This document shows positions 10,954 through 22,986 of a stretch of DNA of 64,000 nucleotides, in pieces; positions within the stretch are counted from its first letter, which is position 1, and each line of letters begins with the position of its first letter. A program made the translations under genes and the position numbers. This DNA is from Topomyia yanbarensis. Its lineage: Eukaryota > Arthropoda > Insecta > Diptera > Culicidae. The notes beneath the pieces are model-generated. The model did no database searches. It saw nothing but the letters and a program-made list of their open reading frames with translations, and was not told where the DNA came from. The stretch is from positions 94,933,870 to 94,997,869 of the forward strand of contig NC_080671.1 of NCBI RefSeq assembly GCF_030247195.1. The letters run 5' to 3'.

Positions 10954-12443
10954 TAGCAATGATAATGGAGATGACTATAGATGTGCCGACTTTAACATCA
11001 AAGTGCTCTATGGAATGAAAGCTGTAACTCTAACTGCCACAACAAGGCCTTCGGTTGAGCTGCAGGGTGAAACTAGATCGGGGGTGGTTCATAATGAAAC
11101 CGTGAATGATTTATATACATAGAGAGAGAGAGCTGCTTCTATATGAAAGGGAGCTTGAAAACAATCACCACCTAAATCCCGTGCTGATGACTGTGACTAT
11201 GAGCTCTACTTTGTGTTGGCAGTCATGGATACCACCAAGGCCGCCGCTCATTTCGGTTTACATATCCCTGCTAGACGCGCGGTGTCGAAGGCTACGGGCG
11301 AGAAAGGCGTCGTCGGTTTCAATTTATTATCGGGGACGGGATTACACTGCAAGGAATATGGCTGAACAAAAGGCATTGTTTTCCTTTACACCGGGAGTAT
11401 AAAGCATTCTAATGGCCCGTGAAAGTTCTTTAGTTGAGCTAGTAGCGCTGCCACAGAAGCCGCGCACAAGGTGGTAGATTTGGTGAAAAGGTTATTCATT
11501 AAAATATGAACGAAAAAGTTGTTGTTTTTGATATGAACTACAAATTTCAAGATGGTGTCGGGTTTCAAATTTTGCCAAAGATTTTGAACCAGGGTTGTGC
11601 CAAACAGGAAGGATTTTATGATCGTATATAGGCTAAAAGCCACAATCGATGGAATGCGCATAAATCGGGATCAGCATCTTTGCTTCATTCCTAAGATTTA
11701 TTACAATAACAAAACTGAAGAATGGTGAAATGCTTCAGTTTGAGCGCAACGAAAACTGAAATCGAATGTTACAACTAGCGCATTACCATTTGAAGCAATG
11801 ATTTGAACAAAGATTGTGGTTGGTGCTCTAAACAGTGGTTTCAAATAAGTAGGGTGATAATAGAATTAAGACGAAAATAAGCTCATTACAAATTTTACAA
11901 TAATCTTGCATTGAACTACGATGTATGTACGACTAGCGAATATAGCATTTTGCAAAAATCGTGGTGTGAAAAATTATAATCCTGTGAAATAAAAAAAAAA
12001 CGATGCCTAAAAAATTGGGTTATTTCTATTTCCATTTGCAAGTTTAATGTATGAGAGTTAAGCCGGTGACGGTTTTATAATGCTGATGTAAGGATCGAAT
12101 TCAATTTAGATAAACAGCAAATGGGTGCGCAGATCAGGTGTTACGAATAGTGTTTATTTCTTCCTGCTTCGATATACTTTACCACTACGATCACTATACA
12201 GAAGCTGTGGCTGTTGTCTTTTTGCTTTACTTACACCAACTGATTCAATCGGTTTTGTTTGGGGTATGAAGTGTTTGATTGTTCACAAGTGTCGTCCAAG
12301 CCGGATACTACATTATAAATGTAGTTGAGACCAATGATTGATAGATGAGAACTACAAAGTCGAATCAACTAATATCCCAATCTTGTGCGATTATTGATAC
12401 TCTAGAAAAACTTTTTTTAGAGTAAATAAACAGAAACAAAAAT
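10954..12443. other. No gene seen
   Basis: A (GA)n run at 11120-11131 and several short frames (11106-11402, 11386-11661, 12125-12328) with no recognisable domain. Nothing else can be supported. Confidence 0.45.
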
Positions 12444-13268
12444 CAGGGGTGGCATTACGCATCTCGATTCGATCAAAATTCTATCGACTCGACCTTGTTT
12501 CGCATTATGTATTTCGAACCGAGCTCGAAAGTAAATTTTCGTTCGAGTTCGCTCGAAGAAGTACTAGATTATCGAGAAGTGTTGGCATTATGGAACCATA
12601 ACAATCGAACTCGAAAGCGACTCGAGTCGAACGTATTTGCTCGATAGTTTGATTGCTGTCGACTGTCGTTAGAGATTATGATTTGAGTTTTTATTTCTTT
12701 AAATTGGTTAACCATCGGAATACTTAGAGGATATAAAATTACCAAAAGGTGTAAAAAGCTCCCACGTACTTTGAGCTACTTTATGTTATATCTATTTTCA
12801 CCATCAGGAACATACTTTTTTTTGGAAAAAGTAATACTAAAAATTGATGATAAATTATCCTACACCAAGTAATAATAAAAAAGTGTTAAAACAAATCGAT
12901 GGAGCAAAGTGAAGACACCTTGACTTGTCTAATCGCTTTTTGGTAAAAGTATAGAATCACAATCATTTTTGTTTTCAAAGTGGTGATTTAAACAATTTTA
13001 TATTCTAATTGATCTAATCAATGCCATAATGTACGTTTTATGCACCAACAATATTAGGTGTTATATCATCATTTGTATTAAATGCATGAAAATACAGAAT
13101 ATTATCTTATATAGCAAAGAACTTTGAATCAAATTGAATTACTAACAAATTTGAATACATCAACCGATTAATAATTATGCCATCTACAATTTCTGGAAAC
13201 ACTTCATTTTGATTATGTTCTCCCTATCTCTAGTTGTGTGCTATAACAAAATAATTAATTAACAAGCA

Positions 13269-14094
13269 CACTGAAACCTCCATTTACGAACCAAAACGGG
13301 GGTTCGTAAATTGAATTAGTTCGTAAAAAAGTGTTCGTTATTTGGGATTTAGTTCGTAAAAAAAGTTTCCTTCACATTCTTATTAATATTCGTTGGTTGA
13401 GCAATATTCTCGATAACCTTGACAATATGGAAATTTTTGGAACGGGCTTGACAAGTAGATGCTGAAAATGGACAATTATAACGCTTTCGAAATCCAAGAT
13501 GTTGACTTCCGGTTGAGCAATATTCTCGATAACCCTAACAATACAGGTGTTTTTGGAATGGGCTTGCCAAGTAGATGCTGAAAATGGACAATTGTAAACT
13601 TTTCCAAGTTCAATATGTATGTATATTATTCTTGATAACGAACAATATGGGTTCTATTTCCGTCATACACTCGTCAACCCTATCCCGAAAATACCCATAT
13701 TGTTGATGTTATAGAGAATTTATCTAAACCGGAAGTCGCCATCTTAGCTTCCAAAACGGCTCAAGACATCTGTTTCCGTCATGCACTCGTCAACCCCATT
13801 CCGAAAATACCCATATTGTTGAGGTTATAGAGAATTTATCTAAACAAGAAGTCGCCATCTTGGATTCCAAAATGGCTCAAGACATCGATTTCCGTCATGC
13901 ACTCGTTAACCCCATTTCGAAAATACCCAACTTATATTAGTAACAATTAACTAAGAATACAAAGGTATCTTCATGCTGTAATGTACGAACTCAAACTTTC
14001 CAAAAAAAGTTCGTTATTTCGAATTTAGTTCGTAAAAAAAGTTACGTAAATCGAATATTACGTAAAAAAGAGTTCGTAAATGGAGGTTTCAGTG
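13269..14094. mobile_element. Tigger-like MITE with GTTCGTAAA iterons (826 bp)
   Basis: The ends are a perfect 23-bp inverted repeat beginning CACTGAAACCTCCATTTACG. TA follows the right end, while CA precedes the left (a decayed TA duplication is inference). The motif TTCGTAAA is reiterated several times within about 110 bp of both ends. The centre (13390-13930) is a tandem array: two units of a roughly 100-bp 'GAGCAATATTCTCGATAACC' repeat, then about two and a half units of the CCATCTTGG/CCCGAAAATACCCATATTG repeat. Confidence 0.75.
13655..13935. repeat. CCATCTTGG satellite units inside the Tigger-like MITE
   Basis: Successive units share 'CCGTCAT.CACTCGTCAACCC', 'CCGAAAATACCCATATTGTT', 'GAGAATTTATCTAAAC', 'GAAGTCGCCATCTT' and 'AAATGGCTCAAGACATC', at a spacing of about 116 bp. 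Confidence 0.85.
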
Positions 14095-15985
14095 TACATG
14101 GAAAACCCCGCGCAAACACGAAAACGAATTTTTGTCTTGATTATTTCAACAAAAAATGGCTATTTTAACGAACTAGTTTTTAAATTTTTGCGTCAATTGC
14201 TGAAAAAATTGTGGCTTTTGGAAGCTATCAGTTTCCTGAAAAATACCCTGAAAACAAAAAATTTAATGCAAAACTTGCCATTTTTATTGAAAAGGTCTGT
14301 TTGCATGCTATGATTATTATCCAAAAAAATTGATAAAAGCGTTTTCGAAGTTGTGTTGTTTTAAACAATTATTTAGATATTAAATATGTTATTTAATCTA
14401 AGAATAATGGTAAATAACTCATTCTGCAAATAATACATTCCATCATGCAACTGAGGTCCGAATAAGAGAAACTACCAGCTAGGAATTTCGATGTTACGGT
14501 GCTTCAATTTAAACAGCGAGATATTTTGTGGTAAGAAGATCAAGAATACAGTTATATCAAACTAAAATAATGCTCCAGCATTGAAAAAAGGTGGTGAGGG
14601 TGAGAGACGTCAACAAATTATGAACATGTTTGGGTCATTTTATTCACCACTATCACTATTTTTATTCTGTGAATTTGAAGCTCATCGGAAAAAACAAAAC
14701 AAACTGCAATTTTGTTCACACTGAAAAAAAATTCTTAGGTGGAATTAAAATTATCATACGATGAACAAAATCATTACTCGTTTTCTGCAACGTAGCATTT
14801 TCGTGCATTGTAAATAGTTCGTTTCGTCTAATTCACGAATGTGAAAAATGGCATCTTGATGAACGAAAAGTTGAGTAGTTTTACATATTTAATGTAATGT
14901 AATCCACGTCAAATTTACAACCACGATTTTGATTCCTACCCAAAATTCTTGCATTTTTAGCACCAAATTATTGACATCTATTTTTTGTTTTGGCTGAATA
15001 CGGTAGTTTTTTTTTCAAGTTATGAGCTTTTGAATTTTATGAATTGGACCAGTTTTCAACCACTGATAACTCGGAAACTCTTCGTTTTACGGAAAAATTT
15101 ATTAATAATAAAAAGTGTATTTTCGAATGAGCTCACCAATAAAAATCTGATATAGTTTTTTTGTTATTTATGTTATATATTCTGCAAATGTTAGAAACAT
15201 ATTGAAAAAACAACCTTGAACTAATAAGTTTTTTATTCTATGAAAAAATTTATAATCATATTGAGAACCTTATTACTTTACGAGATATTTCAATTAAAGC
15301 TCGCTCATAACATGGCGTTTAATGTAAAATTTCCCAAAATGTTCACACAATACTTTTAACATGATTTTTATTATTTGAAGAAAAAAGAAGCAAAAAATTC
15401 ATCCAACTATAAAAAAAACTCTATTTTTCCGGCAAGCTCATGCGAAAATGCAACTTTTTATATTTAATATTTTTTCCATGCATCCAATACTTTCCGAGCT
15501 ATCAGCGATTGAAAAATGTTTAATTTTTCTAACTTTAAAAGTTTAAAGCTCATACCTTCAGGTAAATATTATATTCAGCCATAACAAAAATACCTGTCAA
15601 ATATTTTTAGCTAAAGAATGCAAGAAAAAAATTTGGAATGAACTAAAATTTTATTTGTAAATCTGACGTTGATTGGCTCGTATGATGCATAAAAGTTATC
15701 ATCGGTGACTAAACTATTTTTCGTGAATGAAACGAAATGATTCATTGTTTTATTAATTGTTTTATATAGTATAAATATTTTTGGAAAGGGTAAATTTATT
15801 TTTCGTACATAAAAGGAAAAAAAATCGTATTTCCCTATTACATAGGTTCTCTTTGGATCGATGTTTGACAACATCAATTTTAATTCAACGTCCTTATTCC
15901 TATTGTGTATTAGAAAAAATTGTTATATTTGCGAAACTTATCCATATATATTTTGATAACAAACAACCAAAAACTAAAGACTAAA

Positions 15986-16741
15986 GAGCAGCCAAGCGCG
16001 TCGGACTGGCCATCAACACGTCGAAGACAAATTACATGATAGGAAGAGGTTCACGAGAAGAGAATGAGAACCGCCCGCTTCGAGTTTGCATCGGTGGCGA
16101 CGAAATCGAGGTGGTTGAAGAGTTCGTGTACTTGGGCTCACTGGTGACCGCCGACAATGATACCAGCAGAGAGATTCGTAGACGCATCGTGGCAGGAAAT
16201 CGTGCTTACTTTGGCCACCGCAAGACACTTCGGTCGAACAGAGTTCGCCGTCGTACGAAGTTGACCATCTACAAGACGCTGATTAGACCGGTAGTTCTCT
16301 ACGGGCACGAGACCTGGACCATGCTCGTGGAGGACCAACGCGCACTTGGTGTCTTCGAACGGAAAGTGCTGCGTACCATCTACGGTGGAGTGCAGATGGA
16401 AGACGGCATATGGAGACAGCGAATGAACCGTGAGTTGCATCAGCTGTTGGGGGAGCCGCCCATCTGTCATACCGCGAAAATCGGACGACTACGGTGGGCC
16501 GGGCACGTAGCCAGAATGTCGGACAATAGCCCGGTGAAAACGGTTCTCAATTGCAATCCGACCGGTACAAGAAGACGTGGCGCGCAGCGAGCACGATGGA
16601 TCGACCAGGTGGAAGACGATTTGCGGACCCTTCGCAGACTGCGTGGCTGGCGACGCGCGGCCATGGACCGAGTGGAATGGAGGAATCTTTTGTATACGGC
16701 ACAGGCCACTTCGGCCTTAATCTGTTAATAAATAAATAAAT
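15986..16741 (+). mobile_element. 5'-truncated RTE-clade (JAM1/BovB-like) retrotransposon
   Basis: A 756-bp insertion flanked by AAACTAAAGACTAAA (15971-15985) and AAACTAAAAACTAAA (16742-16756), 14 of 15 alike. It contains the 3' end of an RTE reading frame and terminates in a short (TAAA)n tail, as RTE elements usually do. Its G+C content is visibly higher than its surroundings, which suggests a younger insertion than its host layers. Confidence 0.88.
15988..16728 (+). pseudogene. RTE retrotransposon ORF, C-terminal part of reverse transcriptase and thumb/C-terminal domain
   Basis: The frame is open from the truncation point (15988) to the stop at 16728, about 246 codons; the first methionine (16036) is internal. 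It starts in the palm region downstream of the catalytic YADD, with 'GLAINTSKTNYM', then 'FVYLGSLVT', 'YGHETWTM', 'FERKVLRTIYG' and 'RLRWAGHVARM', all characteristic of RTE/BovB/JAM1 proteins. The endonuclease and catalytic RT motifs are missing because of 5' truncation during target-primed reverse transcription. The remaining frame has no internal stop, so decay is limited. It cannot encode an active enzyme. Confidence 0.88.
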
Positions 16742-17012
16742 AAACTAAAAACTAAATAAATTAAATCAATTCCTATATTTTACCAAAGTTGGTTTTATGA
16801 AACTTATTCGTAGCAGAATTAAAAATATTTTTTCTCAGTGTATACTCTTATTTGACAGTTTGCGCTCGAACAGGCAGTCGAAATCTAGTACCGCAATCTA
16901 ACAAGCTCGAACGCTTGGTCGAATGCGATACGTAATGCCGCAATTTAGTCGAAACGACTTCAAAACGTTTCGAATCGAGTCACTCGAATCGAGATGCGGA
17001 ATTCCACCCCAG

Positions 17013-18100
17013 ACTTGTTTTGATCGAACGGTTTTCCGCATTCGAAACAACATGAGTGTAACTTTGACGGCATGCTCTGCTGATTTTTATTGACCATTCC
17101 TATCATACGATCCATGAAGCGACCCAAAACTTTCCTTTCTATAATTCGATTTCATCATCCGTTCTTTGTTCCGATCGCACTCAAATTTGTTAAACACATC
17201 AAAAGAACAAATTGGTGCTACAATTCGGAAGGACAACTGTTTGTATTGACTTGTAATTAGTGTCGCAATGAAATAGCTAATTAACGATTCGTGCGATTAG
17301 TTGTTGAAACGATGATGGTCTGATAATTATAATTGGTGTGAAAGTTGTGAAAGCGCTCTCAGCAAGACAGACACATGTTTAACAAATTGATTGAAATTAA
17401 TGATCCTATTTCGATAAATACCCGAGCAGAGTCTGATAATAAATTTAAAACTAAATTTGATGTTGTGATATTCGGCAAATGGTTACTCAGGCTGTTTTGG
17501 TCGATTTATCGATTAAAAGATCAAAATGAAGAGCAGCAAAATAGTCCTATAACACCAAACAGCAAACTATTTCTCCTACCAGTGAGAGTAAATTGAATGC
17601 TCATTGAGATGTTGAAATATTTTTTTATAACAAATTAATGAAAAAATACCGATTTTAAAACAGTTTTGAAATTAATGGAATAATTAAATTGAATGAAGAA
17701 ACTGTGATAAAATATATGAACTGGAAATTGAATGAAATGCATAAAATGAAAGCGCTTAAAAAATTAAAGGAATTATCTTAATAAAATGCCCGAAATAAAT
17801 AAACTGATCAGAATGAATAAAAAAATGCAGCATTATAAAAAATTAATAAAATGAAGCATGACTAATTAAATAATAATACAATCAATATGAATAAAATAAA
17901 CAAAACGAAAAAATCCATGAAGCTAATCAACTAAAATAATAGTACAAAGAATGTAATTAAAACATTATTGCCCAACCTACTATATATAGTAGGTGATAAG
18001 AAAATCTCCTATTATTAAAACAATAACGCAGAACAGGCATTATAAATGAATTAATATTGTTCGTATACTCTTGCAGAATACGTTTAGAGAAGTTAGAGTG
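17013..18100. other. No gene seen; very A/T-rich
   Basis: Repeated 'AAATGAA', 'AATAAA' words and a small palindrome 'CCTACTATATATAGTAGG' (17978-17995). The 73-codon frame at 17375-17596 has no recognisable domain. Confidence 0.5.
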
Positions 18101-18119
18101 GTTAAACCGGTGTTTATGC

Positions 18120-18525
18120 TTTGTTTTCAATCAATTTTCCCTTAAGGGGTTACACATTTCTGTCAGGATGAAAAAATCGAATTTTTGTAAATTAGATATT
18201 CTGAAACTACATACGCTGCGAAAAATTTTCTCAAAATTTCATTAAGATCGGAATACTACATCTTGAGTTATAGCTATTCATAGACCGCTACCCATCGACC
18301 ACTCGTAGGCGGTACGTAGTGTTTGATACGCTAGACCGTTGACTCGCTGCAACGACAGTAAAACTCGATTATCTCGGAGTTATATTTTGTTGAAAAGTTC
18401 ATTCGCGGCGATCACGATATCTCAGGAACCAATTAATCGATCAAGCTGAAATTTTCACTGGTTGTTCCTTATTATATCAGCTGCTTTGAGTACGAAAATA
18501 ATTTTACTGGAATGACCACATCATT
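18120..18525. repeat. Dispersed repeat, paired with 45.56-45.73 kb
   Basis: 'CGTAGTGTTTGATACGC', 'GACCGTTGACTCGCTGC' and 'GCGATCACGATAT' are matched by 'CGTAGTGTTCGACACGC', 'GACCGTTGACTCACTGC' and 'GTGATCACGATAT' at 45613-45710, in the same orientation. Contains 'CCCTTAAGGGGTTACAC' at 18139-18155. Family not assigned. Confidence 0.5.
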
Positions 18526-21500
18526 TTTTTCCGATCGGAAAACTCAATTTGTGATGCTCGTGAAAAATAAGTTGAGCAATAATGGGTTAAGTAAATGAAT
18601 AAAACGGAATTGTACGAATTCGAGAATCATTGTTTCAGAAAGTTCTGTAATGTTTGTGAGCATCCCATTATTTGAAAAATGGATAATTAAGATACAATTC
18701 ACTTTTTGGTGTTTCCATTCCTACGCCTTTTATAACTTCAGAAATCTTAGAGCGCCGTTAAGCCCTAGAGCGCTTAGAGCGCCATTTAAGGAAACGCTTT
18801 AGATTCCTTGGGAGCTCTTTGTGCGCGGAGCATGAACTCCACAATAGATACACTTTTCAGTATTAGTTAATTTGTGCAAACAAACGGATGATCCTTTTCG
18901 AAGTAGTTATTTTTATATGCAAAGAAGTACCACCAAAGGTCACTCGACACAAGTTTGCAGAAATAAACCATTTTGTCCCGTAAAGCGCGATTACCATTCA
19001 GAACCTTATTTTTAGTGGAAACAGCCAACTCCGTGCTTCAGTGGCATCTAGCAAGACAAAATCTAATCGATGACTACACCATCGATCTCAACTCTGTGAG
19101 CGGGCATGTAGACCTGGAAACATAACAGTCGCTTATCTTCCTATTGAATTATATAGAATATCACAATTAAAATCTTATTTGGACGAACTTTCAAAATATC
19201 TTACACAACCGAATAAATCTCTTAAAATCATTAGCGGAATACATTTCATCTGAAAGAAGATCATAAATGGTTTAACCGACTTCAATGTAATAACGTTTAA
19301 ATGGAAAGTCAGAGTCGTTGACGACGAATCTTGTTCTATTTTTAACATTAGCTAGGTTTGTTCAGGGTTTTGTTCAGGCGAGTACGAAAGAAGTGATATA
19401 AATTGCGGGAGATAACACAAAGTGAAAGACAAGTCAGATGAAAGTAAAGCAATGGGGTCAAATGGGGGGCGAGAAAATATGGATTATTTTCTCGTTGTTC
19501 CCAAAAATACTCAAGTAAATTAACTATTCAAACAGATGAACCAAAAGCACCACAATTTTTCATCGCCAATAAATTGGAAGATATTATCACCGACAATAGA
19601 CCGCATAGAAAAGCAACGGACAAGAACAAAATAAAAAATTTCCACTGATGAAGACCCAAATCAACAATCGAAACGTTTGGACGTTACAAAATGTGATGCT
19701 CAATTTTATTCTGACTGTATAGCTGTAAATATTTCCCTAGAACAAAGACAGTCGTAAACAGCAAATAAGAACACTATTTCATCATACAACGAAACTTTTC
19801 TTCTCTTGAAGTAATTGGAAAGAGAAAAACTTCTCCTTACTAAAATTCGTCATCAAAAGATTTCAAAAATATCGATCTAGAAATATTACAAGAGAGTAAA
19901 ATCTCAATTTCGAAAATCAAACTGATTAACATCTGATGCTCATGTGTTACCTATGAGTTGGTTTTGTCTATCCGAATACTTTCATGAAATTAAGATTTAA
20001 AAAACGAAGTAATTCAGCCCTCGCCTAGGTTGACGGGTATGACGGTATTACAAACATTATCAAGCATATTTGAGCACCAATTTTAAAGAACATCTAACAG
20101 ACAACTGCTTGAAGATGGCTATTGCATTATGCCTCGATAATGGTGCATCGAGGAAAGCGAGAGGGCTTACGGGCCCTTTTTATGTTTTGTGTCTTTTATA
20201 CAATGCACCAGCCCAAACTAACTGTCAACCATTAACCTGTGCACGCTGGCGTGTGCGACTTGCGGGTCGCCGTGGATTGACTATCTGTGTGGGCTGTGCA
20301 AACATTGTTCAACAGCTTAACCTTTAAATGCGCAATGTTGTTTTAAAATAACATTGCGAGAATCGTTTTAAAATTATCATAGTAACATATTAAAGCTGTG
20401 AGACAATATTCAGAAAATTTAAAAAACATTCTTTTGCGCCTTTAAGAGTTAATAGCAGTTTTTTTTGGGTACGGCTTGCAGTGGGGGTCCTTGTACGTCT
20501 ATCTGTGTGTATGTTCGTCTGAGTATTTGTGACAGCTGGGTCAGGGTATGGATGCAGAACTGGCGTATATGATAGATTGGTGGGTAACCCTTCCTAGGAT
20601 TCGTTGGTCACTTTTTTCCAGTGTTCAATTCGTGCATTCGATTTGATTCATTCGGGAAGATCGGATTGGATAAATTTAGGTACAATTAATTTACCGACGC
20701 ACGTGAATCATCCATTCCCGGTCAGCATAGCTTGGAAACACTCTAACAGAATGCAATCATCGTTATTGGTAAATCAATAACATTTGCTGGCATTTATAAA
20801 GGGTCAAGTAGTTTGATTGCATGTTACCAGGCATGGGAAAATTCATTCACTCGCGCGATTGTTTCTGACTGTGGATCATCAAGTAACCACAATTTTGTGC
20901 TCACTAAATAACGATGAACAACGCACCAAGGGAGAAAAGTAAAAACTTCACAGTAGGTCACTAGATAAGCAAACTGCGAATAAACAGTGAAGCTTAAAAT
21001 TTTTAAGAGCAGCGTTGATTGTTCGCTCGTGAATGTTTATCACGTAGCTTCGCGAAGCTCATAAAGGTTTCTTGATGCATGAATAAAACATACCTCATAT
21101 TTTTTCACAGGATTTTTTGCTGACAGAGTGCGTTATGGGTAGTTTTGTGATACACTACAAGTAATTTGATCTACTAAAGTTTTTTTGCGGTCATTTTTTC
21201 AGCGGTGCATTGTTGCAAGTTTTGAAAAACGTTGATTATCGGCTAGTTTTAAAACGATAGATGGTTTTCCAAGCATTAATTATTTTGTACGAATATGAAA
21301 ATGAAATAAAACTATATAATGAAAATCCTATGCAAATCACTAACCGCTCGAGAAGAGCTTCGCGAACGAAGCTATCCGCGTTGGGAAAGGATAGAATAAA
21401 GACGCAACTGATGTGCTTCTTCGTTGGTTGTTATAGCTTTGGCTCGCGTGTGTCCGTAGCTACAGGTTGCTAAGTATCATTTTCGAAGCTAACAGAATAC

Positions 21501-21800
21501 ATCACAACTGAAGAAAGCTTGCTTATGAAGTGCGAACGAACAGTTCACGATGCGATTTTTCCCATGCTTGCATGTTACATCTGTTATTTTCTTTTACTTC
21601 ATTAATCTGTTTTTGGTATACTTCCAGTAGTTTGCTTTTCCGCTACTCATGTGTACCAAATATAATATCGATCAATTTATACGCTTTAATTTCTTTTCTT
21701 TTTTATAAGGCATGTTATATTTCCTTTTATTATTATAACTTAAATTAGATTCATACTAACACTTACTAACATAACAAATTGCATATTCTCTTATTTACAC
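18526..21800. other. No gene seen
   Basis: Several short frames (20070-20327, 21261-21473, 21530-21748) lack recognisable domains. A short cluster of 'TTAGAGCGCC' words occurs at 18748-18785. I find no element ends. Confidence 0.4.
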
Positions 21801-21829
21801 TCACAATCTCTCTCATTTGAAACGTGCAA

Positions 21830-22457
21830 GCGCTCATGGTCTTCGCGGTAACACAAACCAGGTATCAAGCGCGAACATGCAATTGCAATCATTCATACAT
21901 GCTTACGGTCACGATTGCACCAACATCACAACCGGGCTAATTAAATGAACGTTTTAGCATCTATAAATTCACAAACGCGGTCACAAGCATTAACTCACCG
22001 CTCACGCGATCATAAATCGGTTCGCGTCCGAAAATTTCTACCCTCGATCCTAGCAGCGCAAACTCATGCCATCAGTTGGACCAATAAAACGCTCATATTC
22101 ATTAGACAACACGTTTCATTCAAGAACAAACGCGAATATGCAAATGATCACACGGTTATAAAAATAATGAATGCACACGAAGTTACATACACGCTAACAC
22201 ACGCGACAAAAACATTAACCTACAAACGCTCGAGTCATACAAACGCCCGTGTTTGCACGATCATGAATCGGTTACGTCCGGAAGTCCTTATCCGCGGACC
22301 TAATAACATAGGTCCAATGCCTTCAGGTGGACCAAACAAAAAATCGCTCGTATCCACTAAACAAATCTTCAACCGACTTAATTTTTTATCAGATTGTTCC
22401 TATTTACATTCTCGTGTATTTGAACGATTCAGTTCTCATCCAAAAATTTTAGTTTAA
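21830..22457. repeat. Imperfect tandem repeat of about 240 bp, open in one frame
   Basis: Two units share 'CGATCATAAATCGGTT.CGTCCG', 'GGACCAA.AAA' and 'CATTAACTCAC'-type words (about 21960-22110 and 22200-22370). A 170-codon frame (21945-22457) runs through both but shows no domain, and its composition follows the repeat. I treat it as non-coding. Confidence 0.4.
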
Positions 22458-22986
22458 AAGTTTGAGAACCTCAAACATCGATTTTTTATCACCATAGTAT
22501 TTTTATTGTTAAAAAAAATTGGAAACCTATACCGTTTCCAGTAGGGTGCGCGACGTTAGGCATAAATACGTTTGGCATACACACGTTAGGCATAAGTACG
22601 TTAGGAATAATGGACATTAGGCATAATGGAAGATTGGCATAATTGACAAAAATATATAAATAATCGCAAGGCTTTCTTTATTGTAGATATTTTAACCTTA
22701 TGCTCGTTTTTTCGGTCTTCAATGGATGAGCTGGATGCTTTCTTCATTTAAGTGAACAGTTTTGGCTCCAGCACATATCAAGCCTATTAGATGTATTACC
22801 AATACAAATGCATCCAAATATTGAAAAATAAAACAAAATAGTGAACAAAAATTCAGTTTTGGGACCTATGGAAACTTGCGATACATTAATACATTAATTG
22901 TTTCGGTAACTCATCACATTACACGAAAAAGCTCTCCCTCGTATCAGACAGTTTCCATAGTTCTATCATTGATGGCCTCAAGAATA

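Larger units (their letters stand above)
14719..16840. mobile_element. Fold-back element with CACTGAAAAAA ends, disrupted by an RTE insertion
   Basis: It begins CACTGAAAAAAAATTCTTAG and ends with the inverted partner 'AATATTTTTTCTCAGTG', followed by TA. The left interior (14935-15005) matches inverted 15570-15640: 'TTCTTGCATTTTTAGC' against 'GCTAAAGAATGCAAGAA', and 'TTTTGGCTGAATA' against 'TATTCAGCCATAA'. 'TACGTGGATT'-like words pair similarly. The right arm is split by the 756-bp RTE fragment. The end pairing is weaker than the internal pairing. Confidence 0.5.
12444..17012. mobile_element. Large hAT-like shell element (4.6 kb) hosting three other elements
   Basis: The left end CAGGGGTGGCATTACGCATC and the right end (inverted CTGGGGTGGAATTCCGCATC) match over about 27 bp, continuing as CTCGATTCGA. 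Both ends lead into stretches dense in TCGA words (12470-12660 and 16865-17000). CAGGGGTGG is a hAT-style start, but I cannot find a clean 8-bp duplication. The interior is occupied by a Tigger-like MITE, a fold-back and an RTE fragment, so the original insertion is the oldest layer. Confidence 0.6.

Noticed and set aside
10844..11122. 92-codon frame with eleven aspartates
   Set aside because: The acidic run is the (TGA)n microsatellite, and the flanks have no support.
12446..17010. Single autonomous hAT transposon with its transposase
   Set aside because: The interior is accounted for by other elements, and no transposase-like frame or RW motif is visible.
21945..22457. Plus-strand frame of 170 codons
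   Set aside because: It spans a roughly 240-bp imperfect tandem duplication and its residues follow the repeat; no domain.
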